From an uncultured Prevotellaceae bacterium (GTDB lineage: Bacteria; Bacteroidota; Bacteroidia; Bacteroidales; Bacteroidaceae), in assembly GCA_900314715.1 (NCBI GenBank), contig OMWI01000025.1, forward strand, positions 1-46,197: a stretch of DNA of 46,197 bases. Reading direction: 5' to 3'. Positions 15,657 through 26,806 of the stretch are shown here, piece by piece. Both the position numbers and the translations under genes were made by a program. Position 1 is the stretch's first letter. Each line of letters opens with the position of its first letter. The notes beneath the pieces are model-generated. The model searched no databases and was not told the origin of the DNA. It saw only the letters and a list, made by a program, of their open reading frames with translations.

Positions 15657-16349
15657 ATGAGTAAACTGACAAAAAATCAAAAATCAGTCGCTGACAAGAT
15701 TGAAGCAGGGAAGGCTTATAGCTTGAAGGAGGCTACAGACTTGGTTAAGGCTATTACCACAACTAAGTTTGATGCTTCTTTTGACATCGATGTACGTTTG
15801 GGCGTTGACCCACGTAAGGCTAACCAGATGGTTCGTGGCGTTGTTTCGCTGCCGAACGGAACTGGTAAGGTTACGCGTGTACTCTGCCTCTGTACACCTG
15901 ATGTTGAAGCTGCTGCTAAAGAAGCTGGTGCTGATTATGCCGGACTTGATGAGTATGTAGAGAAAATCAAGGGCGGTTGGACAGACGTTGATGTTATCAT
16001 CACGATGCCGTCTTGCATGGGTAAGGTTGGTCCTCTGGGTCGTATTCTCGGTCCTCGTGGTTTGATGCCTAACCCTAAGAGCGGTACTGTAACTATGGAT
16101 GTTGCTAAGGCAGTCAAGGAAGTTAAGCAAGGTAAGATTGACTTCAAGGTTGATAAGAATGGTATTATTCACACATCTATTGGCAAGGTTTCCATGGATT
16201 CTGAAAAGATTTATGGCAATGCCAAGGAATTTATCAATACCGTTATCAAACTGAAACCTGCTGCTGCAAAAGGTACATATATCAAGAGTATCTTTGTTTC
16301 GAGCACAATGAGTAAGGGTGTCAAAGTTGATCCGAAATCAGTTGAGTAA
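15657..16349 (+). CDS. rplA: 50S ribosomal protein L1
   Basis: 230 residues: [26 protein letters not shown], then [24 protein letters not shown] and [10 protein letters not shown], all L1 signatures. L1 forms the L1 stalk and in many bacteria represses the rplKA operon by binding its leader. No sure L1-binding mimic could be seen before rplK. 25 bases after rplK. Confidence 0.97.
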   Translation: MSKLTKNQKSVADKIEAGKAYSLKEATDLVKAITTTKFDASFDIDVRLGVDPRKANQMVRGVVSLPNGTGKVTRVLCLCTPDVEAAAKEAGADYAGLDEYVEKIKGGWTDVDVIITMPSCMGKVGPLGRILGPRGLMPNPKSGTVTMDVAKAVKEVKQGKIDFKVDKNGIIHTSIGKVSMDSEKIYGNAKEFINTVIKLKPAAAKGTYIKSIFVSSTMSKGVKVDPKSVE

Positions 16350-16366
16350 CTCTAAAAGTTTGTAAA

Positions 16367-16891
16367 ATGAAAAAAGAAGTTAAAGATACTATTATAGTTG
16401 ATCTTGGTGAGAAGTTGAAGGAATATCCTCATTTCTATTTGGTAGACGTTTCAGGAATGAATGCTGCCGATACAAGTGAGCTTCGTCGTAACTGCTTCAA
16501 GAAGGAAATCAAGATGGTTGTTGTAAAGAACAAGCTCTTGCACAAGGCCCTTGAAGCAAGTGAAATCGATTTCGAACCAATATATGGTGCTCTTAAAGGC
16601 AGTACGGCTTTGCTTTTCTGCAATGTAGCCAATGTGCCAGCCAAGTTGCTGAAAGAGTATAAGGATAAGAAGATGGCTATTCCTGCATTGAAAGCCGCTT
16701 ATGCCGAGGAAGGTATTTTCGTTGGTGCAGAAATGTTGGACAGCCTTTGTGCTATCAAGAGCAAGTCAGAACTTATTGCAGATGTTGTTGCTTTGCTTCA
16801 ATCACCCGCAAAGAATGTTGTTTCTGCTCTTCAATCAGGTGCAAACACCATCCATGGAGTGCTCAAGACATTAGGCGAGCGTCCTGAATAA
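16367..16891 (+). CDS. rplJ: 50S ribosomal protein L10
   Basis: 174 residues starting MKKEVKDTIIVDLGEKLKEYPHFYLVD. The N-terminal domain binds 23S rRNA, and the C-terminal helix (after about 130) holds the L7/L12 dimers. It follows rplA by 17 bases, so there is no room for the long L10 leader known from gammaproteobacteria directly in front of the gene. Confidence 0.97.
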   Translation: MKKEVKDTIIVDLGEKLKEYPHFYLVDVSGMNAADTSELRRNCFKKEIKMVVVKNKLLHKALEASEIDFEPIYGALKGSTALLFCNVANVPAKLLKEYKDKKMAIPALKAAYAEEGIFVGAEMLDSLCAIKSKSELIADVVALLQSPAKNVVSALQSGANTIHGVLKTLGERPE

Positions 16892-16936
16892 TTTATAATC
16901 AATTAAAAAAAACAATAAATTAAAATTTAAATAAAA

Positions 16937-17314
16937 ATGGCAGATATTAAAGCTATTGCAGAAGAGTTGGTAAACCTTACTGTAAAAGAAGTTAATGAGT
17001 TAGCAACAATCCTGAAGGACGAGTATGGTATTGAACCCGCTGCTGCAGCTGTTGCTGTAGCTGCTGGACCTGCTGCTGGTGCAGCTCCCGCTGAGGAAGA
17101 GAAGACATCTTTCGATGTAGTTCTCGCTGAAGTAGGTGCAACAAAGCTCCAAGTTGTAAAGGCTGTTAAAGAGGCTTGTGGTCTTGGTTTGAAAGAGGCT
17201 AAGGATCTCGTAGACGGTGCTCCTGCAACTATTAAGGAAGGTCTTTCTAAGGACGAGGCTGAAAACTTGAAGAAGACAATCGAGGCTGCTGGTGCTAAGG
17301 TTGAGCTCAAGTAA
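16937..17314 (+). CDS. rplL: 50S ribosomal protein L7/L12
   Basis: 125 residues: N-terminal dimerisation part (1-35), an alanine-rich hinge (about 36-55) and the factor-binding C-terminal domain with [20 protein letters not shown] and [15 protein letters not shown]. It recruits translation GTPases. Multiple copies per ribosome are required, and the hairpin after this gene would help to make more L12 than RpoB. Confidence 0.97.
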   Translation: MADIKAIAEELVNLTVKEVNELATILKDEYGIEPAAAAVAVAAGPAAGAAPAEEEKTSFDVVLAEVGATKLQVVKAVKEACGLGLKEAKDLVDGAPATIKEGLSKDEAENLKKTIEAAGAKVELK

Positions 17315-17341
17315 TTAGATTTTTATTTTTTTAGAAAATAC

Positions 17342-17379
17342 GGTTAGGATCTTCCCAGTCGGTAGGTCCTAACCTTTTT
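17342..17379 (+). terminator. Terminator-like attenuator between rplL and rpoB
   Basis: GGTTAGGA (17342-17349) pairs with TCCTAACC (17367-17374), followed at once by TTTTT (17375-17379). rpoB starts 21 bases later with no promoter match between. Partial termination here would set the ribosomal protein to polymerase ratio, as the known E. coli rplL-rpoB attenuator does. Read-through is required for rpoBC expression. Confidence 0.75.
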
Positions 17380-17400
17380 GTGTCTTTTATTCGTAATATA

Positions 17401-20400
17401 ATGGCTTCAAAAGTTGTTGAAAACAGAATTAATTTTGCCAGCGTCCATAATCCGATGCCCTATCCGGATTTTCTCGACGTTCAATTGAAGTCTTTCAAGG
17501 ACTTCCTTCAGTTGGATACTCCGCCAGAAGAACGCAAGAATGATGGTCTGTATAAGGTGTTCTCAGAGAATTTCCCTATCACGGACACACGCAACAATTT
17601 CGTTCTTGAGTTCTTGGATTATTTCATAGACCCACCACGTTATTCTATTGACGAGTGCTTAGAGCGTGGACTCACTTATAGTGTGCCTCTCAAGGCCAAA
17701 ATGAAACTATACTGTACGGATCCCGACCATGAAGATTTTAACCCTGTTACTTCTGACGTGTTTTTGGGAACCATCCCGTACATGACCCATAATGGAACGT
17801 TTATCATCAATGGTGCTGAGCGCGTAGTCGTATCACAGTTACACCGTTCACCTGGCGTTTTCTTCGGTCAAGGTATTCATTCCAACGGAAAAGTTCTTTA
17901 TTCCGCCCGAATCATTCCTTTCAAGGGTTCTTGGATTGAATTTGCCACCGACATCAACAACGTTATGTATGCCTATATCGACCGTAAGAAGAAGTTGCCC
18001 GTTACGACTCTTCTTCGTGCCGTTGGTTACGAACATGATAAAGACATCCTCCAGATTTTTGATCTTGCTGAAGAAATCAAAATTAACAAGAAGAATCTGA
18101 AAGAGGCTTTAGGCAAGAAATTGGCAGCTCGTGTCTTGAAGAGTTGGAACGAAGACTTTGTTGATGAGGATACCGGTGAAGTTGTATCTATTGAACGAAA
18201 TGAAGTGATTTTGGATCGCGAGACAGAGATTACCGAGGAAAACATCCCCGACATTCTTGATTGCGGTGCTTCTTCAATCCTCATTCACAAAGATGCAGAA
18301 CTTGCCAATAAGTATGCCATTATTTTCAACACATTGGCAAAAGACCCCAGTAATTCTGAAAAAGAGGCTGTTCTTTATATATATCGTCAGTTGCGTAACG
18401 CTGAACCACAAGATGATGCAAGTGCTAAGGAAGTATTCCAAAACTTGTTCTTCTCTGACAAGCGTTATGATTTAGGTGAAGTAGGTCGTTACCGTATCAA
18501 TAAGAAATTAGGTCTTGATACGGATATGGACACTCGCGTATTGACGCAACATGATATTATTGAGATTATCAAATATCTCATTCAATTGGTGAACTCCAAT
18601 GCGACGGTGGACGATATCGACCACCTTTCTAACCGTCGTGTACGCACGGTTGGTGAGCAATTGAGCAACCAATTCTCCATTGGTTTGGCACGTATGAGTC
18701 GTACTATTCGTGAGCGTATGAATGTTCGCGATAATGAGGTGTTCACACCTACCGACTTGATTAATGCCAAAACCATTTCAAGCGTTATCAACACATTCTT
18801 CGGAACCAATCCTTTGAGTCAGTTCATGGACCAAACCAATCCTCTTGCAGAGGTTACGCACAAGCGTCGTCTTTCTGCATTAGGACCTGGTGGTTTGTCT
18901 CGTGAACGTGCAGGATTCGAGGTTCGTGACGTTCACTATACACACTATGGTCGCCTCTGTCCTATTGAGAGTCCTGAAGGACCGAACATCGGTTTGATTT
19001 CTTCATTGTGTGTTTATGCAACTATCAACGAACTTGGATTCATCGAGACTCCTTACCGTAGAGTAGAAAAGGGTGTGGTTAACTTGAAGAATGAAGATGT
19101 CGTTTATCTGACAGCAGAGGAAGAACAAGACCACGTAATCGGTCAGGGTAATGCACCATTGAAGAAAGATGGTTCATTTATCCGTACATACGTGAAGTGT
19201 CGTCAAGATGCAGACTTCCCTGTAGTTGCACCTTCACAAGTAGACTTGATGGACGTATCTCCTCAGCAGATTGCTTCTGTTTCAGCAGGCTTGATTCCTT
19301 TCTTGGAGCACGATGACGGTCACCGTGCATTGATGGGATGTAACATGATGCGTCAGGCAGTTCCTCTGTTGCACAATGACGCTCCTATCGTGGGTACAGG
19401 TCTTGAGAAACAAGTTTGCGAGGACTCTCGTACGATGATTGTTGCAGAAGGTGCTGGTGTTGTGGAGTATGTAGATGCAACCACTATCCGTATCCTCTAC
19501 GATCGTACGGAAGATGAAGAATTCGTTAGTTTCGAACCAGCTTCCAAGGAATATCGCATTCCTAAGTTCCGTCGTACCAACCAGAGCATGTCTATTGACC
19601 TTCGTCCTATTTGTGTGAAAGGTCAGCGTGTAAAGGCTGGTGATATACTGACTGAAGGATATGCAACGGAGAATGGTGAACTTGCACTCGGTAGAAACTT
19701 GCTCGTGGCTTACATGCCATGGAAGGGTTACAACTATGAGGATGCAATCGTTCTCTCTGAGCGTCTCGTTCGTGACGACGTTCTTACTTCAGTTCACGTG
19801 GATGAATATTCTCTTGATGTTCGCGAGACCAAACGTGGTATGGAAGAGTTTACTTCTGATATTCCTAATGTCAGCGAGGAAACAACCAAAGACTTGGATG
19901 AAAACGGAATTATTCGAGTTGGTGCTCGTGTAGAACCAGGCGATATCCTTATTGGTAAGATTTCTCCAAAGGGTGAAAGCGATCCTTCACCAGAAGAGAA
20001 ATTGCTTCGTGCTATCTTTGGTGATAAGGCTGGCGACGTGAAAGACTCTTCATTGAAGGCCAACCCATCGCTCAGTGGTGTGGTTATCGACAAGAAGTTG
20101 TTCTCTCGTGCCGTGAAGACACGTGAATCAAAACGTCAAGACAAGATTATCCTTGCCAAGATTGATGATGAATACAAGGCAAAGGATAATGACTTGAAGG
20201 ATATTCTTATCGACAAGTTGCAAGTGCTTACAAAGGGCAAGACTTGTCAAGGCGTGAAAGATTATACTGGTGCGGAAATCATTACGAAAGGTAGTAAATT
20301 TACCGTTCCCGCATTGAGAAACTTAGAGTATGATGGCATTCAGTCTAATGACTGGACTGGTGATGAACACACGGATATGCTCATCCAGAAGCTCATCATG

Positions 20401-21213
20401 AATTATATTCGCAAATACAAACTCCTTGATGCTGAATGCAAGCGTAGGAAGTTTGCCATTACCATTGGAGATGAATTGCCAACTGGTATTCAGCAAATGG
20501 CAAAGGTTTACGTGGCTAAGAAGCGTAAGATTGGCGTAGGTGATAAACTTGCTGGTCGTCACGGTAACAAGGGTATTGTTTCTAAGGTGGTACGAATGGA
20601 AGACATGCCATTCTTGGAGGATGGTCGCCCTGTTGATTTGGTTCTTAACCCACTGGGTGTGCCTTCTCGTATGAACTTGGGACAGATCTTCGAGGCTATC
20701 CTTGGTGCTGCTGGACACAGACTGGGCGTTAAGTTTGCTACTCCTATCTTTGACGGAGCCAAACTTGATGACTTGTCTGAATGGACGGATAAGGCAGGAT
20801 TGCCACACCTCTGTTCTACACGTCTGTACGATGGTGAGACAGGTGAGCAATTCGACCAGCCAGCTACCGTTGGTGTTACCTACTTCCTCAAGCTCGGTCA
20901 CATGGTTGAAGACAAGATGCACGCTCGTTCTATCGGTCCGTACAGTCTCATCACCCAACAGCCACTTGGTGGTAAGGCACAATTCGGTGGTCAGCGTTTC
21001 GGAGAGATGGAGGTTTGGGCACTCGAGGCTTTCGGTGCTTCTCATGTACTCCAAGAGATTTTGACTATCAAGTCAGACGATACCGTTGGTAGAAGCAAGG
21101 CTTATGAGTCAATCGTGAAGGGTGACCCAATGCCAACGCCAGGAATCCCAGAGTCACTCAACGTTTTGTTGCATGAATTGCGCGGACTTGGATTGAGTGT
21201 CAAACTCGACTAA
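17401..21213 (+). CDS. rpoB: DNA-directed RNA polymerase subunit beta
   Basis: 1270 residues from ATG 17401 ([24 protein letters not shown]). An in-frame GTG at 17380 lies at the foot of the attenuator T-run and is less likely. The rifampicin pocket reads [20 protein letters not shown] and [20 protein letters not shown], with the wild-type aspartate, histidine and serine at the classical resistance positions, so no resistance change is seen there. [14 protein letters not shown] and the C-terminal [12 protein letters not shown] block are intact. It forms the catalytic core with RpoC. Confidence 0.98.
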   Translation: MASKVVENRINFASVHNPMPYPDFLDVQLKSFKDFLQLDTPPEERKNDGLYKVFSENFPITDTRNNFVLEFLDYFIDPPRYSIDECLERGLTYSVPLKAKMKLYCTDPDHEDFNPVTSDVFLGTIPYMTHNGTFIINGAERVVVSQLHRSPGVFFGQGIHSNGKVLYSARIIPFKGSWIEFATDINNVMYAYIDRKKKLPVTTLLRAVGYEHDKDILQIFDLAEEIKINKKNLKEALGKKLAARVLKSWNEDFVDEDTGEVVSIERNEVILDRETEITEENIPDILDCGASSILIHKDAELANKYAIIFNTLAKDPSNSEKEAVLYIYRQLRNAEPQDDASAKEVFQNLFFSDKRYDLGEVGRYRINKKLGLDTDMDTRVLTQHDIIEIIKYLIQLVNSNATVDDIDHLSNRRVRTVGEQLSNQFSIGLARMSRTIRERMNVRDNEVFTPTDLINAKTISSVINTFFGTNPLSQFMDQTNPLAEVTHKRRLSALGPGGLSRERAGFEVRDVHYTHYGRLCPIESPEGPNIGLISSLCVYATINELGFIETPYRRVEKGVVNLKNEDVVYLTAEEEQDHVIGQGNAPLKKDGSFIRTYVKCRQDADFPVVAPSQVDLMDVSPQQIASVSAGLIPFLEHDDGHRALMGCNMMRQAVPLLHNDAPIVGTGLEKQVCEDSRTMIVAEGAGVVEYVDATTIRILYDRTEDEEFVSFEPASKEYRIPKFRRTNQSMSIDLRPICVKGQRVKAGDILTEGYATENGELALGRNLLVAYMPWKGYNYEDAIVLSERLVRDDVLTSVHVDEYSLDVRETKRGMEEFTSDIPNVSEETTKDLDENGIIRVGARVEPGDILIGKISPKGESDPSPEEKLLRAIFGDKAGDVKDSSLKANPSLSGVVIDKKLFSRAVKTRESKRQDKIILAKIDDEYKAKDNDLKDILIDKLQVLTKGKTCQGVKDYTGAEIITKGSKFTVPALRNLEYDGIQSNDWTGDEHTDMLIQKLIMNYIRKYKLLDAECKRRKFAITIGDELPTGIQQMAKVYVAKKRKIGVGDKLAGRHGNKGIVSKVVRMEDMPFLEDGRPVDLVLNPLGVPSRMNLGQIFEAILGAAGHRLGVKFATPIFDGAKLDDLSEWTDKAGLPHLCSTRLYDGETGEQFDQPATVGVTYFLKLGHMVEDKMHARSIGPYSLITQQPLGGKAQFGGQRFGEMEVWALEAFGASHVLQEILTIKSDDTVGRSKAYESIVKGDPMPTPGIPESLNVLLHELRGLGLSVKLD

Positions 21214-21258
21214 TTTGTGAATGTAAGAAAATAGTTTAAGAATTAAAAGTTAATAGAA

Positions 21259-24200
21259 ATGGCTTTTAAGAAAGATACAAAGGTAAAGAATAATTTCACG
21301 AAAATTACCATCGGTCTGGCATCGCCCGAAGAGATCTTGGAAAATTCGTTCGGTGAGGTCACTAAGCCCGAAACCATTAACTATCGTACTTATAAACCTG
21401 AGCGCGAAGGCTTGTTCTGTGAGCGTATCTTCGGTCCAAGTAGGGATTACGAGTGTGCTTGCGGTAAGTACAAGAGAATCCGTTATAAGGGAATCGTGTG
21501 CGACCGTTGTGGTGTAGAGGTTACCGAGAAGAAAGTGAGACGTGAACGTAGCGGTCACATCGAACTCGTTGTTCCCGTTGCTCATATCTGGTATTTCCGT
21601 TCGTTGCCCAATAAGATTGGCTACTTGCTTGGTATGCCAACCAAGAAACTTGATTCCGTCATCTATTATGAGAAATATGTTGTCATCAAGCCAGGTATCC
21701 TCGAAGGAAAGAAAAACGAGGATGGTACTGAAGACATGAATGGTTCTCATGCATTGGATTTGATTACGGAAGAGGAATACATCAATATCGTTGATAATCA
21801 CCTCGACCCAAATAATGACTATCTTGATGACAATGACCCCAATAAGTTTATTGCCAAGATGGGTGCAGAGGCAGTTTACGACTTGCTCGCAAACTTGGAT
21901 CTCGATGCATTGTCATACGAGTTGCGCGACCGTGCCAATAATGATGCTGCACAACAACGTAAGACTGAGGCTTTGAAGCGCTTGCAGGTGGTTGAGGCTT
22001 TCCGCTCAAGCAAGGAAATCAACCGTCCTGAGTGGATGATCATGAAGATTATTCCTGTCATTCCACCAGAACTTCGTCCGTTGGTTCCACTTGATGGTGG
22101 TCGTTTCGCAACGTCTGACCTCAATGACCTCTATCGTCGCGTTATCATTCGTAACAACCGTTTGAAGAGATTGATGGAAATCAAGGCTCCAGAGGTTATC
22201 TTGCGTAATGAGAAACGTATGTTGCAAGAGGCAGTCGATTCTCTCTTCGACAATAGCCGTAAGGCTTCTGCTGTCAAGAGTGAGAGTAATCGTCCGTTGA
22301 AGTCGTTGTCCGACTCGTTGAAGGGTAAGCAAGGACGCTTCCGTCAAAACTTGTTGGGTAAGCGTGTTGACTATTCTGCACGTTCGGTAATTGTTGTAGG
22401 TCCTGAATTGAAGATGGGAGAGTGCGGTTTGCCTAAGTTGATGGCAGCCGAACTTTACAAGCCGTTTATCATTCGTAAATTGATTGAGCGCGGTATTGTA
22501 AAGACTGTGAAGAGTGCCAAGAAGATTGTGGACCGTCGTGAACCTGTTATTTGGGATATCCTCGAAAACGTGATGAAGGGACATCCTGTATTGCTCAACC
22601 GTGCACCTACGTTGCACCGTTTGGGTATTCAGGCATTCCAACCCAAATTGATTGAGGGTAAGGCTATCCAACTTCACCCGTTAGCATGTACGGCGTTCAA
22701 TGCCGACTTCGACGGTGACCAAATGGCTGTTCACCTTCCATTGAGTAATGAGGCTATTTTGGAGGCTCAGATTTTGATGCTCCAAAGCCACAACATATTG
22801 AATCCTGCCAATGGTGCACCTATCACCGTTCCTTCTCAGGACATGGTGCTTGGTTTGTATTATATCACCAAGATTCGTCCAGGTGCAAAGGGTTCAAATC
22901 TCATGTTCTATGGACCAGAGGAAGCTATCATTGCCCACAACGAGGGTAAGTGCGATCTTCATGCTCCCGTAAAGGTGTTGGTTGACGACATCGTAGACGG
23001 CAAGCCTGTTCGTCACATGGTAGAAACATCTGTTGGTCGTGTCATTGTCAACGACATCATCCCTGAGGAAGTAGGATTCTTCAACGATGTTATCTCTAAG
23101 AAGACTTTGCGCGGAATCATTGCCGACGTGATTAAGAACGTGGGTATGGCTCGTGCATGTGAATTCTTGGATGGTATCAAGAACTTGGGTTATCGTATGG
23201 CTTACGTGGCTGGATTGTCATTCAACCTTGACGACATCATCGTGCCACCAGAAAAGACAGACATCGTAGCCAAGGGTCAGAAAGAGGTAGACGAGATTCA
23301 AGCCAACTATGATATGGGTTTCATCACCGATAACGAACGTTATAATCAGGTGATTGACGCATGGACGCACGTGAATAACGAGTTGGGCGATATTCTCTTG
23401 AAGGAGATGACCGCTGCCGACCAAGGATTCAATGCCGTTTATATGATGCTCGATTCTGGTGCCCGTGGTTCTAAAGACCAGATTAAGCAGTTGTCTGGTA
23501 TGCGTGGTTTGATGGCAAAACCGCAAAAGGCAGGTGCAGAGGGTCAGCAGATTATTGAGAACCCAATCCTTTCTAACTTCAAGGAAGGTATGTCTGTGCT
23601 TGAGTACTTTATCTCTTCTCACGGTGCTCGTAAGGGTCTTGCCGATACCGCTATGAAGACTGCCGACGCTGGTTATCTTACCCGTCGCTTGGTTGACGTT
23701 TCTCATGACGTGATTATCACCGAGGAAGACTGTGGTACGCTTCGTGGATTGGAATGCTCTGCATTGAAGAATGGTGATGAGGTTATCTCGTCTCTCGCTG
23801 AAAGAATCTTGGGACGTGTTACCGTTCATGACGTTATCAATCCTACTACTGGCGAACTTATCGTTGCTGCTGGTGAAGAAATTACCGAGGAAAAGGCTGC
23901 TGCTATCGAGAATTCACCCATCGAGACCGTTGAAATTCGTTCGGTGCTCACTTGCGAGAGTAAGAAAGGTGTCTGCATGAAGTGTTATGGTCGTAACCTT
24001 GCTACACAACGAATGGTACAGAGAGGTGAAGCTGTCGGCGTGATTGCTGCACAAGCTATCGGTGAGCCAGGTACTCAGCTTACACTTCGTACGTTCCACG
24101 CTGGTGGTGTGGCTGGTAATGCAGCTGCCAATGCCAGCATCGTTGCCAAGAATGAGTCTCGTCTTGAATTCGACGAATTGCACACGGTTCCATTCGTAGA

Positions 24201-25602
24201 GAATGGAAGTGAGGCGCAGTTAACTGCAGATGCTTCTGCTCGTTCTTGTCAGATGGTAGTGAGCCACTTGGCTGAAGTTCGCTTCGTAGACCCACATACC
24301 AATATCGTGCTCTCTACGTTGAATGTTCCTTATGGTAGTTCATTGTACTATAAACAAGGTGACGTGGTGAAGAAGGGCGACTTGATTGCTAAGTGGGACC
24401 CATTCAATGCCGTTATCGTTACTGAGTATGCTGGTAAACTGAAGTTCCAGAATGTTATCGAGGGTACTACCTTTAAGGCAGAGACCGACGATACCACGGG
24501 TATGACCGAGAAGATTATCACCGACTCCAAGGACCACACCAAGATTCCTTCTTGCGATATCATCGACGAGAATGGACAGGTTATCGGTACTTACAACTTC
24601 CCCGTAGGCGGTCACGTTGTTGTGGAAGATGGCGAACGTGTTCAAACAGGACAGACGCTCGTGAAGATTCCTCGTGCCGTGGGTGGTGCTGGTGACATCA
24701 CTGGTGGTCTTCCACGTGTTACCGAGCTCTTTGAGGCTCGTAACCCCAGCAATCCCGCTGTTGTTTCCGAAATCGACGGTGAGGTGAGCATGGGTAAGGT
24801 GAAACGTGGTAACCGTGAAATTATCGTTACTTCGAAGACGGGTGACGAGAGAAGATACCTCGTATCTCTTTCTAAGCAAATCCTCGTGCAAGAGCATGAC
24901 GCCGTACGTGCTGGTACGCCATTGTCTGATGGTGTTATCACGCCGAGCGACATCCTTGCCATTAAGGGTCCAACCGCCGTACAAGAATACATCGTTAATG
25001 AGGTGCAAGACGTTTACCGTTTGCAAGGTGTGAAGATCAACGATAAGCACTTTGAGATTATCGTTCGTCAGATGATGCGTAAGGTGCAAATCATCGACCC
25101 AGGAGATACTACGTTCTTGGAGCAGGAGTTGATTGACAAACTCGACTTCCTTGAGGAGAATGACCGTATCTGGGGTAAGAAGGTTGTTATCGACGCTGGT
25201 GATAGCGAGAACATGAAGAAGGGACAAATCGTTACCGTTCGCCGCTTGCGCGATGAGAATTCTTCATTGAAACGACGTGACCTCCGCATCGTACAGGTTC
25301 GTGATGCTGTTCCCGCAACATCTACGCAGATACTTCAAGGTATCACCCGTGCCGCATTGCAGACGAAGAGCTTCATGAGTGCTGCTTCTTTCCAGGAGAC
25401 AACCAAGGTGCTCAACGAATCGGCTATCCGTGGTAGGGTAGACCATCTTGAGGGAATGAAGGAGAACGTGATTTGCGGTCACTTGATTCCTGCAGGAACA
25501 GGTCTTCGCACATGGGAGAAACTTATTGTGGCTTCGAAGGAAGACTATGAGCGCATGCAAGCCAACAAGAAAAACGTGCTTGACTTCGCGGAAAGTGAAT
25601 AA
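21259..25602 (+). CDS. rpoC: DNA-directed RNA polymerase subunit beta'
   Basis: 1447 residues. N-terminal zinc-binding region [20 protein letters not shown] with C-G-V-E-V; catalytic Mg motif [12 protein letters not shown]; trigger-loop and bridge-helix region around [11 protein letters not shown]-like [19 protein letters not shown]; second zinc site CGTLRGLEC with [11 protein letters not shown]. The C-terminal extension of Bacteroidetes type is present. 45 bases after rpoB, same transcript. A strong terminator follows. Confidence 0.98.
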   Translation: MAFKKDTKVKNNFTKITIGLASPEEILENSFGEVTKPETINYRTYKPEREGLFCERIFGPSRDYECACGKYKRIRYKGIVCDRCGVEVTEKKVRRERSGHIELVVPVAHIWYFRSLPNKIGYLLGMPTKKLDSVIYYEKYVVIKPGILEGKKNEDGTEDMNGSHALDLITEEEYINIVDNHLDPNNDYLDDNDPNKFIAKMGAEAVYDLLANLDLDALSYELRDRANNDAAQQRKTEALKRLQVVEAFRSSKEINRPEWMIMKIIPVIPPELRPLVPLDGGRFATSDLNDLYRRVIIRNNRLKRLMEIKAPEVILRNEKRMLQEAVDSLFDNSRKASAVKSESNRPLKSLSDSLKGKQGRFRQNLLGKRVDYSARSVIVVGPELKMGECGLPKLMAAELYKPFIIRKLIERGIVKTVKSAKKIVDRREPVIWDILENVMKGHPVLLNRAPTLHRLGIQAFQPKLIEGKAIQLHPLACTAFNADFDGDQMAVHLPLSNEAILEAQILMLQSHNILNPANGAPITVPSQDMVLGLYYITKIRPGAKGSNLMFYGPEEAIIAHNEGKCDLHAPVKVLVDDIVDGKPVRHMVETSVGRVIVNDIIPEEVGFFNDVISKKTLRGIIADVIKNVGMARACEFLDGIKNLGYRMAYVAGLSFNLDDIIVPPEKTDIVAKGQKEVDEIQANYDMGFITDNERYNQVIDAWTHVNNELGDILLKEMTAADQGFNAVYMMLDSGARGSKDQIKQLSGMRGLMAKPQKAGAEGQQIIENPILSNFKEGMSVLEYFISSHGARKGLADTAMKTADAGYLTRRLVDVSHDVIITEEDCGTLRGLECSALKNGDEVISSLAERILGRVTVHDVINPTTGELIVAAGEEITEEKAAAIENSPIETVEIRSVLTCESKKGVCMKCYGRNLATQRMVQRGEAVGVIAAQAIGEPGTQLTLRTFHAGGVAGNAAANASIVAKNESRLEFDELHTVPFVENGSEAQLTADASARSCQMVVSHLAEVRFVDPHTNIVLSTLNVPYGSSLYYKQGDVVKKGDLIAKWDPFNAVIVTEYAGKLKFQNVIEGTTFKAETDDTTGMTEKIITDSKDHTKIPSCDIIDENGQVIGTYNFPVGGHVVVEDGERVQTGQTLVKIPRAVGGAGDITGGLPRVTELFEARNPSNPAVVSEIDGEVSMGKVKRGNREIIVTSKTGDERRYLVSLSKQILVQEHDAVRAGTPLSDGVITPSDILAIKGPTAVQEYIVNEVQDVYRLQGVKINDKHFEIIVRQMMRKVQIIDPGDTTFLEQELIDKLDFLEENDRIWGKKVVIDAGDSENMKKGQIVTVRRLRDENSSLKRRDLRIVQVRDAVPATSTQILQGITRAALQTKSFMSAASFQETTKVLNESAIRGRVDHLEGMKENVICGHLIPAGTGLRTWEKLIVASKEDYERMQANKKNVLDFAESE

Positions 25603-25618
25603 TCTTCCTATACGATAA

Positions 25619-25656
25619 AGAAAAGGGGTGTGCAATCAAATGCATACCCCTTTTTG
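25619..25656 (+). terminator. Intrinsic terminator after rpoC
   Basis: AAAAGGGGTGTGCA (25621-25634) pairs with TGCATACCCCTTTT (25641-25654) with one mismatch, around a 6-base loop, and runs into TTTTTGTTT. It ends the large secE-to-rpoC transcription unit. Confidence 0.9.
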
Positions 25657-25664
25657 TTTGAGTA

Positions 25665-25740
25665 TTTCATGAATTATAAACACCATGTTTGTTGATGACA
25701 AATGCCATGTTTATCCCTCGTAAACATGATGTTTGCAGGT
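25665..25740. repeat. 22-base GTTTR/YAAAY array A
   Basis: GTTT words begin at 25687, 25709 and 25731, exactly 22 bases apart. Between them stand CAAAT and TAAAC in the second half of each unit, so each unit has the form GTTTR-N7-YAAAY-N5. A degenerate unit precedes at 25665-25686 (ending TAAACACCAT). It belongs with the arrays at 34219 and 38160. Confidence 0.75.
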
Positions 25741-25803
25741 AAGAATGCCTATCGGCATCTATTATGTGCTCAAAATCATTTGGTCTTTCTGCCAATTTTT
25801 CAC

Positions 25804-26170
25804 GAATTTTCTTGTTTTCGCAAAGACCTCACCTATTTTAAGATAACTCTCTTATTATCAATAAGTTGAATTTTACAAGACCTCATGTAAGACCTCACCT
25901 AAGACCTCCCATAGACCTCCCGTAAGACTTCCCGTCGATGTTTGTTTAAGTTTGCAAAGAAAAGGTCTTTGATGAAGTTTTTAATTTGCATTTGAACTGA
26001 TCGAATGCGAGATAGAAAACCGAAAACAAGGCTGCATTTAGGTGAGGTCTTACGGGAGGTCTATGGGAGGTCTTAGGTGAGGTCTTATATGAGGTCTTTC
26101 AAGCATTTCTATTTTACAACTCATTAATACTTAGTAGTTTAGGAAAAACGACGGGAGGTCTTGGCAAAAA
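25804..26170. repeat. Palindromic element of 12-base repeats, copy 2 (core inverted)
   Basis: Same architecture as 245-604. Left arm with one unit (25824-25835), five units (25878-25936) in the AGACCTC direction, a core, five units (26039-26097) in the opposite direction, then the right arm with one unit near 26152-26162. Both inner arrays contain one 11-base unit (25902-25912, 26063-26073). The left arm matches the left arm of copy 1 at about 66 of 74 bases by hand alignment. The core matches copy 1 only as its reverse complement (both read AATGCAG...TTTTCGGTTTT towards ...AACATCGACGGGA or AGCATCGACGGGA). Confidence 0.85.
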
Positions 26171-26290
26171 AATGAAGAATGAAGAATTAAGAATGAAGAA
26201 TCACATTCACAATGAACAATTCACAATTGGCAATTAGGAAAATCTCTCACATCTTCACTAAACATTCAACGCTAAACACTAAACAAAAAA
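26171..26290. repeat. Degenerate short repeats between the palindromic element and the blaI promoter
   Basis: GAATGAAGAA-type words repeat at 26172-26202. Then come CACAATGAACAATTCACAATTGG and, at 26247-26284, a stretch of CTAAACA-type words whose first 18 bases also occur inverted at 659-696. There is no ORF. Such low-complexity tracts are common between genes in Prevotella-like genomes. Confidence 0.5.
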
Positions 26291-26341
26291 ATGTGTGAAC
26301 AACTAAAAAAAGAGGCACAAATAACTTAATGTTCTTTAAAA

Positions 26342-26386
26342 ACTAAAAGCTTTAGTTGGATGTAACTAATATTTTTAGTTACTTTG
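26342..26386 (+). promoter_or_regulatory. Promoter with two palindromic operators before blaI-1
   Basis: ACTAAA-AGC-TTTAGT (26342-26356) and GTAACTAA-TATTT-TTAGTTAC (26362-26382) are palindromes sharing the 15-base core ACTAA-N5-TTAGT. The second covers the -10-like region TTACTTTG (26379-26386, one mismatch from TAnnTTTG). A TTG (26356-26358) lies 20 bases upstream. ACTA/TAGT dyads overlapping the promoter are what BlaI/MecI repressors bind, so autorepression is inferred. Confidence 0.7.
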
Positions 26387-26443
26387 CGAACGGATACAGA
26401 TACAGACGCAACTTTTTGAATGTAAAGTAAAAATGAAATAATC

Positions 26444-26800
26444 ATGAAAAGGCTTACAACGAAAGAAAAGGAAATCATGGACTTGTACTGGAAACACGGT
26501 CCGATGTTTGTGAAAGAGCTCTTGGGATTCTACGATGAGCCACGCCCTCACTTCAATACGTTATCTACCACGGTAAGGATATTGGAGAAAAAGGGATTTC
26601 TTGACCATAAGCAGTTCGGAACTTCCTATCAGTATTTCCCTACCATCAGCGAGCAAGAGTACGGACGCTCAAGTCTGACAGGTATCATCAAGAATTATTT
26701 TGATGATTCCTATCTGAGTGCCGTTTCCAGCTTTGTCAAGGAAGAGAAGATTTCCGTGGAAGAATTGAAAGAATTAATCAAACAAATAGAAGAATCGTAA
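26444..26800 (+). CDS. BlaI/MecI/CopY family transcriptional repressor (first module)
   Basis: 118 residues. Winged helix (about 1-75): MKRLTTKEKEIMDLYWKHGPMFVKELL, FNTLSTTVRILEKKGFLDHK. The C-terminal dimerisation part is FDDSYLSAVSSFVKEEKISVEELKELI. Family members repress their own operon until an M56 sensor protease triggers their cleavage. The sensor gene starts 6 bases after the stop. Two palindromes before the gene fit an operator. Despite the family name, no beta-lactamase gene is near, so the signal need not be an antibiotic. Confidence 0.92.
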   Translation: MKRLTTKEKEIMDLYWKHGPMFVKELLGFYDEPRPHFNTLSTTVRILEKKGFLDHKQFGTSYQYFPTISEQEYGRSSLTGIIKNYFDDSYLSAVSSFVKEEKISVEELKELIKQIEES

Positions 26801-26806
26801 ACGAGT

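Noticed and set aside
17380-17400. GTG start for rpoB
   Set aside because: It lies directly after the attenuator T-run, and related RpoB proteins begin at the MASK/MSSK position.
18820-18980. Rifampicin-resistance substitutions in RpoB
   Set aside because: The classical aspartate, histidine and serine positions are wild type.
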